Of a stretch of 64,000 nt of DNA, positions 9,401-16,939 are shown in pieces. The first letter of the stretch is position 1; every line of letters begins with the position of its first letter. The notes under the pieces were generated by a model. The model was not told where the DNA came from. It ran no database searches and worked only from the letters and a program-made list of their open reading frames with translations. The translations under genes and the position numbers were made by a program. This DNA comes from Pseudomonadota bacterium (GTDB lineage Bacteria; Desulfobacterota; Desulfobulbia; Desulfobulbales; SURF-16): positions 1-64,000 of the forward strand of contig JAHILF010000134.1 of NCBI GenBank assembly GCA_018897105.1. Reading direction: 5' to 3'.

Positions 9401-12400
9401 CCGCTCGACATCGACCCCAAAGAGGATCTGTACAACGGGAAACTGCTTTTCCAGGGGCCGCGCTTTCAGAGGCTTACGGAGATCTCTTCCCTTGACTCAA
9501 AACAATGTGTTTTCAAATCCAGGCCAACAGCCCCCCAAGATCATGTAAGCATGAATTCGAATGGAGAAACTGGTCGGTTTTGGCTTTTAGACGACCCCTA
9601 TTTCAGGGATTCGCTGCTGCATGCGGTGCAATTGTCAGTTTCGCAACACATCTGTCTGCCGCTTGCCATTGAGAGTATCGAGCGGTTTTCAGGTATCAGT
9701 CATACGGATGCCCCTTTGACGGGAATCGTCCGCATTGAGGATCGGACAGACAAGGAAGTGCATGCCGTGGTGACGGTTGTGGATGACCAGGGACGGATAG
9801 TGGAACGGCTCAACGGATATCTCCTCAAGATCCTCGAATATCACGCAGAATACCCTCTTCCTGAGGAGCTTGCCGAGCCAGGGCCGCGGGATGAAGATAT
9901 CATCCGCCGGCAGTTGCACAAACTTGCAGAGCAGTGGCAGCTCGCATTGCCGGAAATAGCGCTTGTCAATGTGTCCGGCTTACCGGGGCGAACGAAAGAA
10001 GAACGGCATGAGCTGGAACTCCCTGTCTTCCAGAGGGCAGTCCGGCAGTTGCAAAACGACTCAAAAAAAGATTCCGGGCAGGAGATTGCCGTTTCCTGGC
10101 TTTCCTCCGGGAAGCCCTGCCTTGAGAATGCCCCGGACAAAGGATGGGACATCTCTCTCTCCCATGATCATGACACGGTGCTCTGTGTTGCGGGAACCGG
10201 TCCGCAGGGGTGTGATCTGCAAGCCATCGCCAAACGGACTTCGGAGGAGTGGGTTGCACTTCTCGGCAAAGACCGCGAGCCTTTGTTGGAAGAATTGCTG
10301 GCCTCTGGTGATTCGCTTGATCAGGCAGGGACCAGGATATGGGCGGCAAATGAGGCTTTCTATAAGGCAACCGGAACGCCAAAAGGGGAGGTTTTCATAA
10401 AGAAAAGAGAAGAGGAAAGCGTCATGTTTCATATGACGAGCGCTGACTTTGATAGAAGTCTTCTTACGTTTCCCGTGCTGCTCACAAAAGGTCCAAGAAG
10501 AGTGGTGGCAGTAGTTAGCCAATCTGCAAAGAAACAGCAATCGCCGCCATTACGCCCCACGGCTGAGCACCATGCAAGAAAACTTAATTTTGATTTAACA
10601 TCATATAGGGCTGAGATCACGGACGGCCCCCACAAACAGCCTGCTTTTACGTTCTCTTTTCCCGTTACTTTTAAAGAAGCCGCCAATCCGAGTCGTACCC
10701 TTTATTATTCAAAATACTTCGATTGGATCGGAAACCTTCGGGAATACATGATTCAACCAATTTACAAGGAATTAGTTGCCTGGTTTGCCACCGGGAAATG
10801 GGGCATGGTAACAAATCATGTCGAGACCCGGATTTTTGGCGAGGCGAGTGCCGGAGATGTCATTGAAGGGTGTTTGTGGCTCGATCCGGCATTTAATATA
10901 GACAAATTAACCCCGGAATTCTGCTTTGAGTGGCGTAAGAGATTACCCGATGGAGATCGGCAATTAATTGCCTCCAGCAGAATGGGCACGTCCTGGGTAG
11001 CTATTCGCGGGCATGGCATTGTTGAAATACAACCTTTTCCTGGATTCTGTAGAGAATATCTCATAAAATTAATGCCACAGGCCTTTTCCGGAAGTGCTAT
11101 TCATACTCCTGCTGAACAAAATTTTGCAAGGGATCTCGGAGCGGAGCTTTATCAGGAACCGAAAGGGCCTGCTCAACTTACCGCCCTCCTGCGGGAAGAG
11201 ATATTTCAAACATCCCAGGAGGACGCGAATCTTGTAGGGAATATTTATTTTTCTCATTATTATAAATGGCAAGGTCGGACGCGGGATAATTTTTTAAGGG
11301 AGAAACTGCCAGCGTACTCTAATGGCACTGGAGATAAAGGAGAATTCCGGTGCACACAATGCAAAGTCAACCACATGGCTGAAGCCATGCCGTATGACCG
11401 CATCGCGGTCAGGATGTACCGGCAAGAGGTCTATGAAAAGGCAATCCGGTTTTACTTTGATTATTACCGTTTATCTCCGGAAGGGGAACGTTTCAAGCTG
11501 GGATATGGGATACACGAAGCCGTCTGGTATGCTCCGCATGCCAAAGGAGCATGGCGGCCCGCCAAACTCCCGCCAGCACTCCTTGAAGCAGTAATTCCCG
11601 GTAAAGTGAGAGAATATAAATCACTAAATCCCGCTGTTCAGAGCCGCAATATTGGCAAATATGATGCAATTGTGGTCGGGGCGGGGATTGGCGGGTTGAC
11701 AGCTGCAAGCTTGCTCGCCAAAGAAGGTGTAAATGTAGTGGTAGTTGAACAGCACAATAAGCCCGGAGGCTTTTGTACGTCTTGGGGACGTCAAGTTAAT
11801 GTCACCGGACATCCATGGCGTTATAAGTTTGATGCAGGAGTTCATGAAGTATTTGGGCTGGGTCCTCAAGGGAACGTTGGGAGGTTGCTCAAAGAATTGG
11901 GGATTGACAACCAGATAGCCTGGGAGCGGGTTAGCCATCAGTATATTTTGCCGGATTTCAACATAGAGGTCCCTGAGAATGTTGCCGAATATGAGGCACT
12001 GCTCTGTACAACCTTTCCTGAGGAGAAAGAGGGCATAGGCTTATTTTTTGCTGAAATTCTGGCATGTTATTCCGAGGTATATGATCAAACGTCCAATCGA
12101 TCCCGCGTGTCACGCTGGCTGGGTATTCCTTTTCCGCAGATGGTTGATGCATTCATACGCGATAAGCGGTTGAAAGATATTCTCAGCGTTCTGGCGTATT
12201 ATGTAACCGACGATGTCACCAAAGTACAGAGCGTAACGGTGATACCGGTTTTTGGGAGCTATATTGAAGGTGGCTACTATCCCAGAGGCGGATCACAAGT
12301 TCTCTCCGACATCCTGGCCAATTCAGTCCAGAAGAACGGGGGAAGTATCATTCTGGGGAAAGCTGTCTCAAGGATAAAAATAGAAAACGGTGGTATCTCT

Positions 12401-13078
12401 GGCGTGGTATTATCTGATGGCAGAGAACTGCTTTCTTCGGTAGTCGTCTCCAATGCAGATATCAAACGGACATTTATTGAGCTTGTAGGCCATCAATATC
12501 TGCCGGCCAATTTTTTTGAGATCGTTAAAGGATTAAAGCCCTCAAACTCAGCATTTATGGTGACACTCGGTTTAGATTTCATTCCCGATATTAAACCTGT
12601 AACAATGCTGGTAGAAAATGGTAACTATGTTGGGATTATGAATCCTTCTATAATTGACCCAACGCTTGCCCCGGCCGGACATGCCGCCCTGACCCTTATC
12701 AGATTAGTTTCTCAGGAACAGGCTGCCATGTGGAAAACATGGCAAAGGGACAAGACCGCATATACAGCCCGCAAGAAGGAAAACGGCGATGAACTTATCG
12801 GTCTGGCCGAGAGAGCAATTCCTGGGCTGAGGAATCATATAGTCTACCGCCAGGATGCAAGCCCTGCAACATTTGCACGTTATGCATGGACAAGCGATGG
12901 CGCAATTTATGGCACGCTGATCGACACTTGGAAACCTCCAATAAGGACGCCAATTCGAGGCTTATATCTGTCAAGCGCTTCCATCTCGGTACGACCAGGT
13001 GTTGCAGATGCTGTAAGTGCAGGGATGCAGGCTGCAAAGGCAATTTTCATGCATATGCTTGAGGGACTAAAAAATTGA
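3446..13078 (+). CDS. PilZ-fused enediyne-type polyene megasynthase (PKS-thioesterase-FAD oxidoreductase)
   Basis: A 3210-residue iterative type I PKS, expected to build a polyene chain from malonyl-CoA. Domains in order: PilZ (about 14-125; RESRR at 20-24, NLSEIG at 46-51); KS (134-592; Cys342, His475, His516); AT (718-1018; GHSLGE Ser821, NAFHS implying malonyl); two ACPs with LDS serines 1210 and 1300; KR (about 1585-1830; TGGAKGITA, Tyr1744 in WYGFSNQ); hotdog DH (about 1865-2120; His1875); PPTase (about 2150-2320; GCDLQ Asp2257, ANEAFYK Glu2303); two hotdog thioesterase domains (about 2385-2550 and 2585-2720); CrtI/CrtISO-like FAD oxidoreductase (2738-3210; GAGIGG). The KS-AT-ACP-KR-DH-PPTase order is that of enediyne PKSs, which make conjugated polyenes; the second TE closely resembles CalE7/DynE7-type enediyne TEs (NLVGNIYF, WQGR). 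The tandem ACPs are more like PUFA synthases. The start follows GAAGGGG. The 3' third, from about 10400, is visibly more AT-rich. It overlaps the next gene. The product is unknown. Confidence 0.88.
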   Translation: MTNMDAQGVGQKGFRRSDKRESRRINVNLDAKLCIAEQTYPVLIGNLSEIGFYIILPVPPGVSASLEGITDAEVQIRVNSTETLYLPCKKLWSAEIPDSPLVRRIGLLLKSPSDAYKKFYKSLSYQERTEITRGPIAVIGLACYYPGAPNLQRLWENIITRRRQFRRMPDVRLPLADYYDPDPAAEDKTYGTKAAVIDGFIFDWIKRGIPKSVVDSTDISHWLALETALQAVEDAGFSDGKVPPDRTGVILGNSLTGEQSRAEGLRLRWPFVLKTLQIAAADSGLPPEMIAALATNMEAYYKSVFAPVTEDTLAGGMSNTIAGRICNFLNLNGGGYTVDGACSSSLIAVATAATALSNGNMDLAIVGGVDVSLDTFELIGFAKSKALTRDDMRVYDRRANGFIPGEGAGFAVLKRLEDARANGDYIYAVLRGWGISTDGKGALTAPKAETQALAIRRAYTGAGYKFGDIDFVEGHGTGTPAGDRAELTAIAEVIGDRGNDSLRPCGVTSLKSIIGHTKAASGIGGFIKAVMAVNRRVLPPIANCTEPSRIFENPARMVYPISQGEIRLPGEILRAGVSGMGFGGINCHLTVESGDAPADRLAPTMEERKLLASSQETELFILGARTLSGLLERVQEIRQIAYGMSVGDLVDLAAQLSREIEDQALVRAALIADSPESLAEGLQELENSLMQKPPVAGEKSISPQQNVLIGHTLNQTRVGFLFPGQGSQQLNMARLLVERHEWARDLTAKASTWLKEENGIEVLDHMFKPLDRALDQSRIEAWAAELQETRIAQPAICLSALLWCKKLDRLGIVPVAAGGHSLGELTAFHAAGAFDEAALLKLAAMRGQAMTATSGERGAMASLACDFDTAAVILRQVQGYAVAANINSPQQLVISGEQAAVEQAVAIAREKGIDTRMLKVSNAFHSRFVNGAAERLRGAAPVPNLLGNPRMKLFSGIGGTEMKAGVQLRDHFAEQVISQVDFVSIVHAMARECDLLFEVGPAKVLSGLARQITGDQGPLCLPVESTPGRDRDLQLCLAHLFVQGGEINWQALYEDRLVRPFVPASARAFIVNPCEKPFNLSRPATLKTVPAVSNTLPATLSAATSIDPQVLSAYLVRRGPFLSAMIKADIENLPLDFQPQGAIAKIASIEVQGPQSSNRTEPTAKVEKVPDIEAASIADLLLELIEKQTGFPRNALSLELRLLDDLNLDSIKSAGLLAEAALRLGVAGDLDASQYANAPISEVVDTLGRLTAAQRKDSQPLLKKEATAGILFELIEKRTGFPRESLSDEMRLLDDLNLDSIKAAELLASAAQLLHVAGDMEVSQYANKTVAEIAAAFDGLIMAKGKSAAAEPKAPGKAAWPAWVRNFAVTYVKEALSLPETIKHARDRQGEKVLILCRAAERALAENLGEHFAGQGALSDVLEYEEALQNNQLAEQDYTTFIGIQPKMDSKDAIAKESLFLAVERLQIIASLACRAQGKGHIKKVVFIQFGGGFFGQGAKACGVEQSCSTALAASLHLEQPDLQVRVLDFDPLVDAAHLVDKVAAEMDTEGHYVASGYDSELTRRVPRFTLQEPAQYTPRGISWSADDVILVTGGAKGITAACALAFARQTRVRMALVGSSPHPDAEVGADRGQEIAQTLSRYKAAGLAANYYQCDIVDREAVQNLVRQVQEELGGITGVIHGGALNKPRTLDTVSTAEAFLEISPKVLGAVNLCEVLADQPPKLFIGFSSIIGVSGMARNGWYGFSNQALDLLLRRFAEEHPVTAVQSMAFSIWDEIGMGIRLGSVAHLAQKGIAAIPAQEGVRRFLQLASQDPGEQQVVVAARLANLDTIQSAPYALPRASRFLERLLSYTPDVEVVVRAHLNLMKDAYVLDHNWRGSLLFPTVFGLEAMAQAVAYVTGDSNFDSIRMENIRLERPIPVSPEKGIEIEIRAEVLERQPGELGRRVLVAIGAEQTGFSTPHFSATFVLGEERLAPVEEIVLPERPLDIDPKEDLYNGKLLFQGPRFQRLTEISSLDSKQCVFKSRPTAPQDHVSMNSNGETGRFWLLDDPYFRDSLLHAVQLSVSQHICLPLAIESIERFSGISHTDAPLTGIVRIEDRTDKEVHAVVTVVDDQGRIVERLNGYLLKILEYHAEYPLPEELAEPGPRDEDIIRRQLHKLAEQWQLALPEIALVNVSGLPGRTKEERHELELPVFQRAVRQLQNDSKKDSGQEIAVSWLSSGKPCLENAPDKGWDISLSHDHDTVLCVAGTGPQGCDLQAIAKRTSEEWVALLGKDREPLLEELLASGDSLDQAGTRIWAANEAFYKATGTPKGEVFIKKREEESVMFHMTSADFDRSLLTFPVLLTKGPRRVVAVVSQSAKKQQSPPLRPTAEHHARKLNFDLTSYRAEITDGPHKQPAFTFSFPVTFKEAANPSRTLYYSKYFDWIGNLREYMIQPIYKELVAWFATGKWGMVTNHVETRIFGEASAGDVIEGCLWLDPAFNIDKLTPEFCFEWRKRLPDGDRQLIASSRMGTSWVAIRGHGIVEIQPFPGFCREYLIKLMPQAFSGSAIHTPAEQNFARDLGAELYQEPKGPAQLTALLREEIFQTSQEDANLVGNIYFSHYYKWQGRTRDNFLREKLPAYSNGTGDKGEFRCTQCKVNHMAEAMPYDRIAVRMYRQEVYEKAIRFYFDYYRLSPEGERFKLGYGIHEAVWYAPHAKGAWRPAKLPPALLEAVIPGKVREYKSLNPAVQSRNIGKYDAIVVGAGIGGLTAASLLAKEGVNVVVVEQHNKPGGFCTSWGRQVNVTGHPWRYKFDAGVHEVFGLGPQGNVGRLLKELGIDNQIAWERVSHQYILPDFNIEVPENVAEYEALLCTTFPEEKEGIGLFFAEILACYSEVYDQTSNRSRVSRWLGIPFPQMVDAFIRDKRLKDILSVLAYYVTDDVTKVQSVTVIPVFGSYIEGGYYPRGGSQVLSDILANSVQKNGGSIILGKAVSRIKIENGGISGVVLSDGRELLSSVVVSNADIKRTFIELVGHQYLPANFFEIVKGLKPSNSAFMVTLGLDFIPDIKPVTMLVENGNYVGIMNPSIIDPTLAPAGHAALTLIRLVSQEQAAMWKTWQRDKTAYTARKKENGDELIGLAERAIPGLRNHIVYRQDASPATFARYAWTSDGAIYGTLIDTWKPPIRTPIRGLYLSSASISVRPGVADAVSAGMQAAKAIFMHMLEGLKN

Positions 13079-16000
13079 ATCTCTTTGCCATGGCAGGTTT
13101 ATCCGTTGGGATCTCCTGCCTTTTCTTATCGGCGCTCGCAGTATTATTCGGCAGAATGGGCATTCACCGAGTATTGGCGCTTTTTAATCTTGCCGTGGCT
13201 GTTTGGGGAATTGGTTTGTTTCTTGTAGGAATTGCCGTTAGTGAGCCAGAGGCCAAATTTGCTTGGGAAATAGCTAATTTAGGGGGATTTTTTATCGGGC
13301 CTTCTTTTTTCCATCTTACGGGCCTTTGGTGTGACATTGAGCGACGAAAACTCCTTTATCTTGCATATGGACAGGCAATTGTATTCGCGATTGGTATCAT
13401 CTTTACAAATCTCATTATCAATGAATTCAGATTCGTGTCGCAGATTCTTTTTGTTAAAGCAAATCTTCCCTATACGATTGCAATCATATGCTATGTTTTG
13501 CTTGTCGTGGTGAGCTATTTAGAGCTTGTCAGGTTTCTCTTCCGCGTAAAAGGGCCAAAGCGGACCCAAACATTGTATAATATTTTTGGTTTCATGTTTG
13601 GATTCTTGGGAGGGTCCACGACATTCTTGCCGATGTTTCACATCGACATCATTTATCCAGCCGGCAACTTTGGCATAACCCTCTATGTTGTTATCCTCAC
13701 CTACGCCATATTCAAGCACCAACTGATGGACCTTACCGTCATCATTAAGAAGACAGTTGCCTATTCCCTGGTTCTTCTCATGTTGATCGCCCCCTGTTTT
13801 TTTGTAGTCATCATGACGGAAAAATATCTGCCGCAAGGCTTGTATTACCCGACTCTGGCCTGTTTGTTTCTTTTGGTCGGTTTTGTTTTTCCCCGCATCA
13901 AGGTGCAAGCTGAGAGGAATCTCGAAAATATCCTGTTCAAGGGTGTGTTTGACTACCGGGAGGCGTTGGATAAGCTTTCCAAGAAGATGGCCACTCTCCA
14001 CAATCTTGAAGAGTTGCTGGCCATATCCACCCAGACGATTGCCCGGGCAATTGATACGAACAGCTTCGGCGCGTATTTGCTGGGGGACCGGGGGGAATTT
14101 ATCCTGGCCTCCTCTTATGGCGAGAGAAAGTGGAAAAAGACTGCAGAAAAGGGAAGCGCGCTGGTAAATTATCTGCAAAACCATGATGAAGTTATCCAGA
14201 GATATACTAAGAAAAAAAACAATAATCATGACAGGGAATACCCGGGTGAGGAGCTTGAGGCGCTTGGCGCTCATCTTTGCATCCCCATCAAATTCGAAAC
14301 TGAATTACGGGGATTTATGGTCGCTGCCGAGAAGGAAAGCGCCGGCGAGTACACCAGGGAGGAACAAAAAGTTCTGTCGACCATGGCTCATCAGTTGGCG
14401 GTAGCGATTGAGAACAGCCTGAAATATGATGAGATCAGCAAGCTCAACAGCGATCTTGAAGAACGGGTCAAGGAAATCGAGGAGCTCAACGTCAGTCTCG
14501 AGAAAAAGGTGCAGAATCGAACCGAGGAATTACGAAAAGCCAATGAAGAGTTGAAGGAACTGGACAGACTGAAGAGCGATTTTTTTTCCAACGTCAGCCA
14601 TGAACTTCGGACCCCCTTAACCAATATTATTCTGCCGATCCAGAATGAATTGGAGTATTTCGGGGACCAAATACAACCAGAAAACAGGAGAGAAAAAGAG
14701 GCCATTTTGCGCAATGCGCACAGGCTCATGAAACAGATCAACGAGATCCTTGATCTTTCCCGGCTCGAAGCCGGCAAGATGAGCATCCGCGCCAAGGAAA
14801 GTGATCTTAACTCCATCTTGGCTGACATTATCGCCGCCTTCAAGATCAGCGCCGAAAACATGGGTATTTCCCTCCGCTTCACTCCCGATCCGAATCTCAC
14901 CAGAGTATGGGTTGATCAGGAAAAGATCGAGAAGATCTTTTTTAATCTCATCGGCAATGCCCTGAAGTTCACCCGAAAGGGAGGCGAGGTCACGGTTGCT
15001 ACGATGAAAGGCATGAGCTTGATTCAGGGTAACCCGGTTCCTGGTGTGCTCTGCAGTGTCAAGGATACCGGAGTGGGAATAAGTGCCAAGGATCTCCCCC
15101 ATATTTATGAGCGGTTCCGGCAGGCAGACAGCTCCACCTCCCGCAAGTATGAAGGAAGCGGTCTTGGCCTTTTTCTGGTCAAGGAATTCGTTGATCTCCA
15201 TCACGGTGATATCGAGGTGAACAGCTGGCAGGGAGAAGGATCGGAATTTGTCATCAAGCTACGGCAGGGCAAGGAGCATTTTTCCCAGGAAGAAATTGCG
15301 GTTAACGGACACAAGAAGGAAGCATCTCAGGACACAGGACCGCAGCCGGAGAGGCGTAGAGGCGACCGGCGAAAAGATGAGCGCCGCCGCGGTATTGATC
15401 GACGTTCCGGTGATGATAGCCAGCAGATGAGCAGCGAGGACTATGACACCATCAATTTTATGGCGGTCCAGTTATCCGACCTGGATCAAGGACGACATGC
15501 GACCGAGACGGCCGAGAAGGGTCCAGCCAAGAAGGCCATTCTGGTGGTGGAGGACAACCGCGACCTTGCCGACAATATCGGCAGCTGCCTGAAATTCCAT
15601 TACAATATCAGGATTGCCTATAACGGCAAAGAGGCACTGGACAAACTCAAGGAGGAGCTGCCCGACCTGATCGTCTCGGATGTGATGATGCCGGAAATGG
15701 ACGGTTATGAACTCTGCCGGAGGGTTAAGGGCGACGAACTGACCAGGCATATTCCGTTGGTCCTCCTGACCGCCAGGGCAAAGCTCTCGGAAAAAATAGA
15801 CGGCTATAGGCACGGCGCTGACCAGTATCTTGCGAAGCCCTTTAATCCCAAGGAGCTTCAGGTTATCATCGAATCGCTCCTCGCCCAGCGCGAACTGCAG
15901 TCAAAGCTCAGCAAGGCCCTGAAGACCTTGCAGGAAACCCAGGTGCAGCTGGTGCACACGGCCCGGCTGGAATCGGTCGGCCTGCTGGCTGCCGGCCTTG

Positions 16001-16671
16001 CCCATGAATTGAAAAACAAAATGTATTGCCTGCGGGCCGGATTGAGCGGCATTAGCAAGCGGTTGCTCATGCTGCAGGAAGGCAAGTTAACCCTTGAAGA
16101 AACACATGACAGCCTGATCAAGGCCCTGAACACCAATGAAAAGGCTTTGGAAAGCTCGCTCTATGTGGTCAATGCGTTGCTCGATTTCTCACGGAAAAAT
16201 AAGGAAGGAATGGGTTTTGCCGATCTCAATAAGGGGATCGAAGACACCCTGACGATAGTCATGCCCATGGTCCAGGATAAGGTCAGCATCGAAAAGGATC
16301 TTCATGAGATTCCCCAAGTGGAATGCAGACTTGAAGAAATCAATCAGGTGCTGATGAATCTTGTCATCAACGCTTACCAGGCCATCACCGGACCAGGGGT
16401 GGTCCGCATCAGTACCTCCCGTGTTGACAATGAGGTTGTCATCGTGGTCAGCGATAACGGACCGGGCATTGCCGCGGAGCATCTTGATAAGATTTTTACC
16501 CCTTTCTTTTCGACCAAACCTGAAGGAAAAAATTCTGGTTTGGGGCTCAGTATCTGCTACAATATTATCCGCGGGCATCACGGGGTCATGAGCGTGGATA
16601 GCCGGCCGGGGGAGGGGACGAAGTTTACTATCAACCTGCCGGTCCGGCAGAAGCCACCCTCCTGTCCTTGA
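13075..16671 (+). CDS. Membrane hybrid histidine kinase with two kinase cores (7TM-GAF-HK-REC-HK)
   Basis: A 1198-residue sensor. Residues 1-235 form about seven hydrophobic helices of the histidine-kinase 7TM type; a GAF-like domain follows (about 300-445), then a coiled coil, a HisKA/HATPase core with phospho-acceptor His509 (NVSHELRTP) and ATP-lid motifs GVGIS and GSGLGLF, a basic linker (ERRRGDRRKDERRR), a receiver with Asp869 (VSDVMMPEMDG), and a second HisKA/HATPase core with His977 (GLAHELKNK) and GPGIA/GLGLS. It can thus phosphorylate itself twice and carries its own receiver. The start is taken as TTG (13075), which overlaps the megasynthase stop and follows GAGGG; ATG at 13090 is the alternative. 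The overlap implies co-transcription and translational coupling with the megasynthase. Confidence 0.92.
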   Translation: MNLFAMAGLSVGISCLFLSALAVLFGRMGIHRVLALFNLAVAVWGIGLFLVGIAVSEPEAKFAWEIANLGGFFIGPSFFHLTGLWCDIERRKLLYLAYGQAIVFAIGIIFTNLIINEFRFVSQILFVKANLPYTIAIICYVLLVVVSYLELVRFLFRVKGPKRTQTLYNIFGFMFGFLGGSTTFLPMFHIDIIYPAGNFGITLYVVILTYAIFKHQLMDLTVIIKKTVAYSLVLLMLIAPCFFVVIMTEKYLPQGLYYPTLACLFLLVGFVFPRIKVQAERNLENILFKGVFDYREALDKLSKKMATLHNLEELLAISTQTIARAIDTNSFGAYLLGDRGEFILASSYGERKWKKTAEKGSALVNYLQNHDEVIQRYTKKKNNNHDREYPGEELEALGAHLCIPIKFETELRGFMVAAEKESAGEYTREEQKVLSTMAHQLAVAIENSLKYDEISKLNSDLEERVKEIEELNVSLEKKVQNRTEELRKANEELKELDRLKSDFFSNVSHELRTPLTNIILPIQNELEYFGDQIQPENRREKEAILRNAHRLMKQINEILDLSRLEAGKMSIRAKESDLNSILADIIAAFKISAENMGISLRFTPDPNLTRVWVDQEKIEKIFFNLIGNALKFTRKGGEVTVATMKGMSLIQGNPVPGVLCSVKDTGVGISAKDLPHIYERFRQADSSTSRKYEGSGLGLFLVKEFVDLHHGDIEVNSWQGEGSEFVIKLRQGKEHFSQEEIAVNGHKKEASQDTGPQPERRRGDRRKDERRRGIDRRSGDDSQQMSSEDYDTINFMAVQLSDLDQGRHATETAEKGPAKKAILVVEDNRDLADNIGSCLKFHYNIRIAYNGKEALDKLKEELPDLIVSDVMMPEMDGYELCRRVKGDELTRHIPLVLLTARAKLSEKIDGYRHGADQYLAKPFNPKELQVIIESLLAQRELQSKLSKALKTLQETQVQLVHTARLESVGLLAAGLAHELKNKMYCLRAGLSGISKRLLMLQEGKLTLEETHDSLIKALNTNEKALESSLYVVNALLDFSRKNKEGMGFADLNKGIEDTLTIVMPMVQDKVSIEKDLHEIPQVECRLEEINQVLMNLVINAYQAITGPGVVRISTSRVDNEVVIVVSDNGPGIAAEHLDKIFTPFFSTKPEGKNSGLGLSICYNIIRGHHGVMSVDSRPGEGTKFTINLPVRQKPPSCP

Positions 16672-16740
16672 GTTTGAGTCATCCGGAGATGAGGATTTTC
16701 GTTCTATGAATTCCTACAAGCACTCCGTATTGTTTCCGGA

Positions 16741-16775
16741 GAATTCAGAATACAGAAGTCAGGAGCCGGAATCAA
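16741..16775. repeat. Short GAATTCAGAATACAG-type dispersed repeat
   Basis: The gap between the two kinase genes contains GAATTCAGAATACAGAAGTC followed by a related purine-rich run. Sequences of this kind recur in intergenic DNA of many environmental Proteobacteria. There is no second copy in this window, so the call rests on familiarity alone. Confidence 0.3.
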
Positions 16776-16939
16776 ACCTTATAAAATCAGCATGCTATTT
16801 TCTGTCTCCTCAATGCCGATGACGGGTTTATGGTGGCAACAATGTTACAAAAATATCGTAATTTTGGCAGAATAGACCAAGTCGGAAAATTGAACTATGT
16901 ACCATAGCGACCACTCGACGCAGAAAAGACCAGGGACTA

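Noticed and set aside
3446-10400. PUFA (Pfa) synthase
   Set aside because: The tandem ACPs and KR suggested PfaA, but the DH and PPTase follow in the same chain, no KS-CLF, PfaC or PfaD partner is present, and an enediyne-type TE is attached. An enediyne-type PKS fits better.
3446-13078. True enediyne antibiotic cluster
   Set aside because: The usual partner genes (E3, E4, E5-type, resistance and tailoring genes) are absent; only the PKS-TE core is shared.
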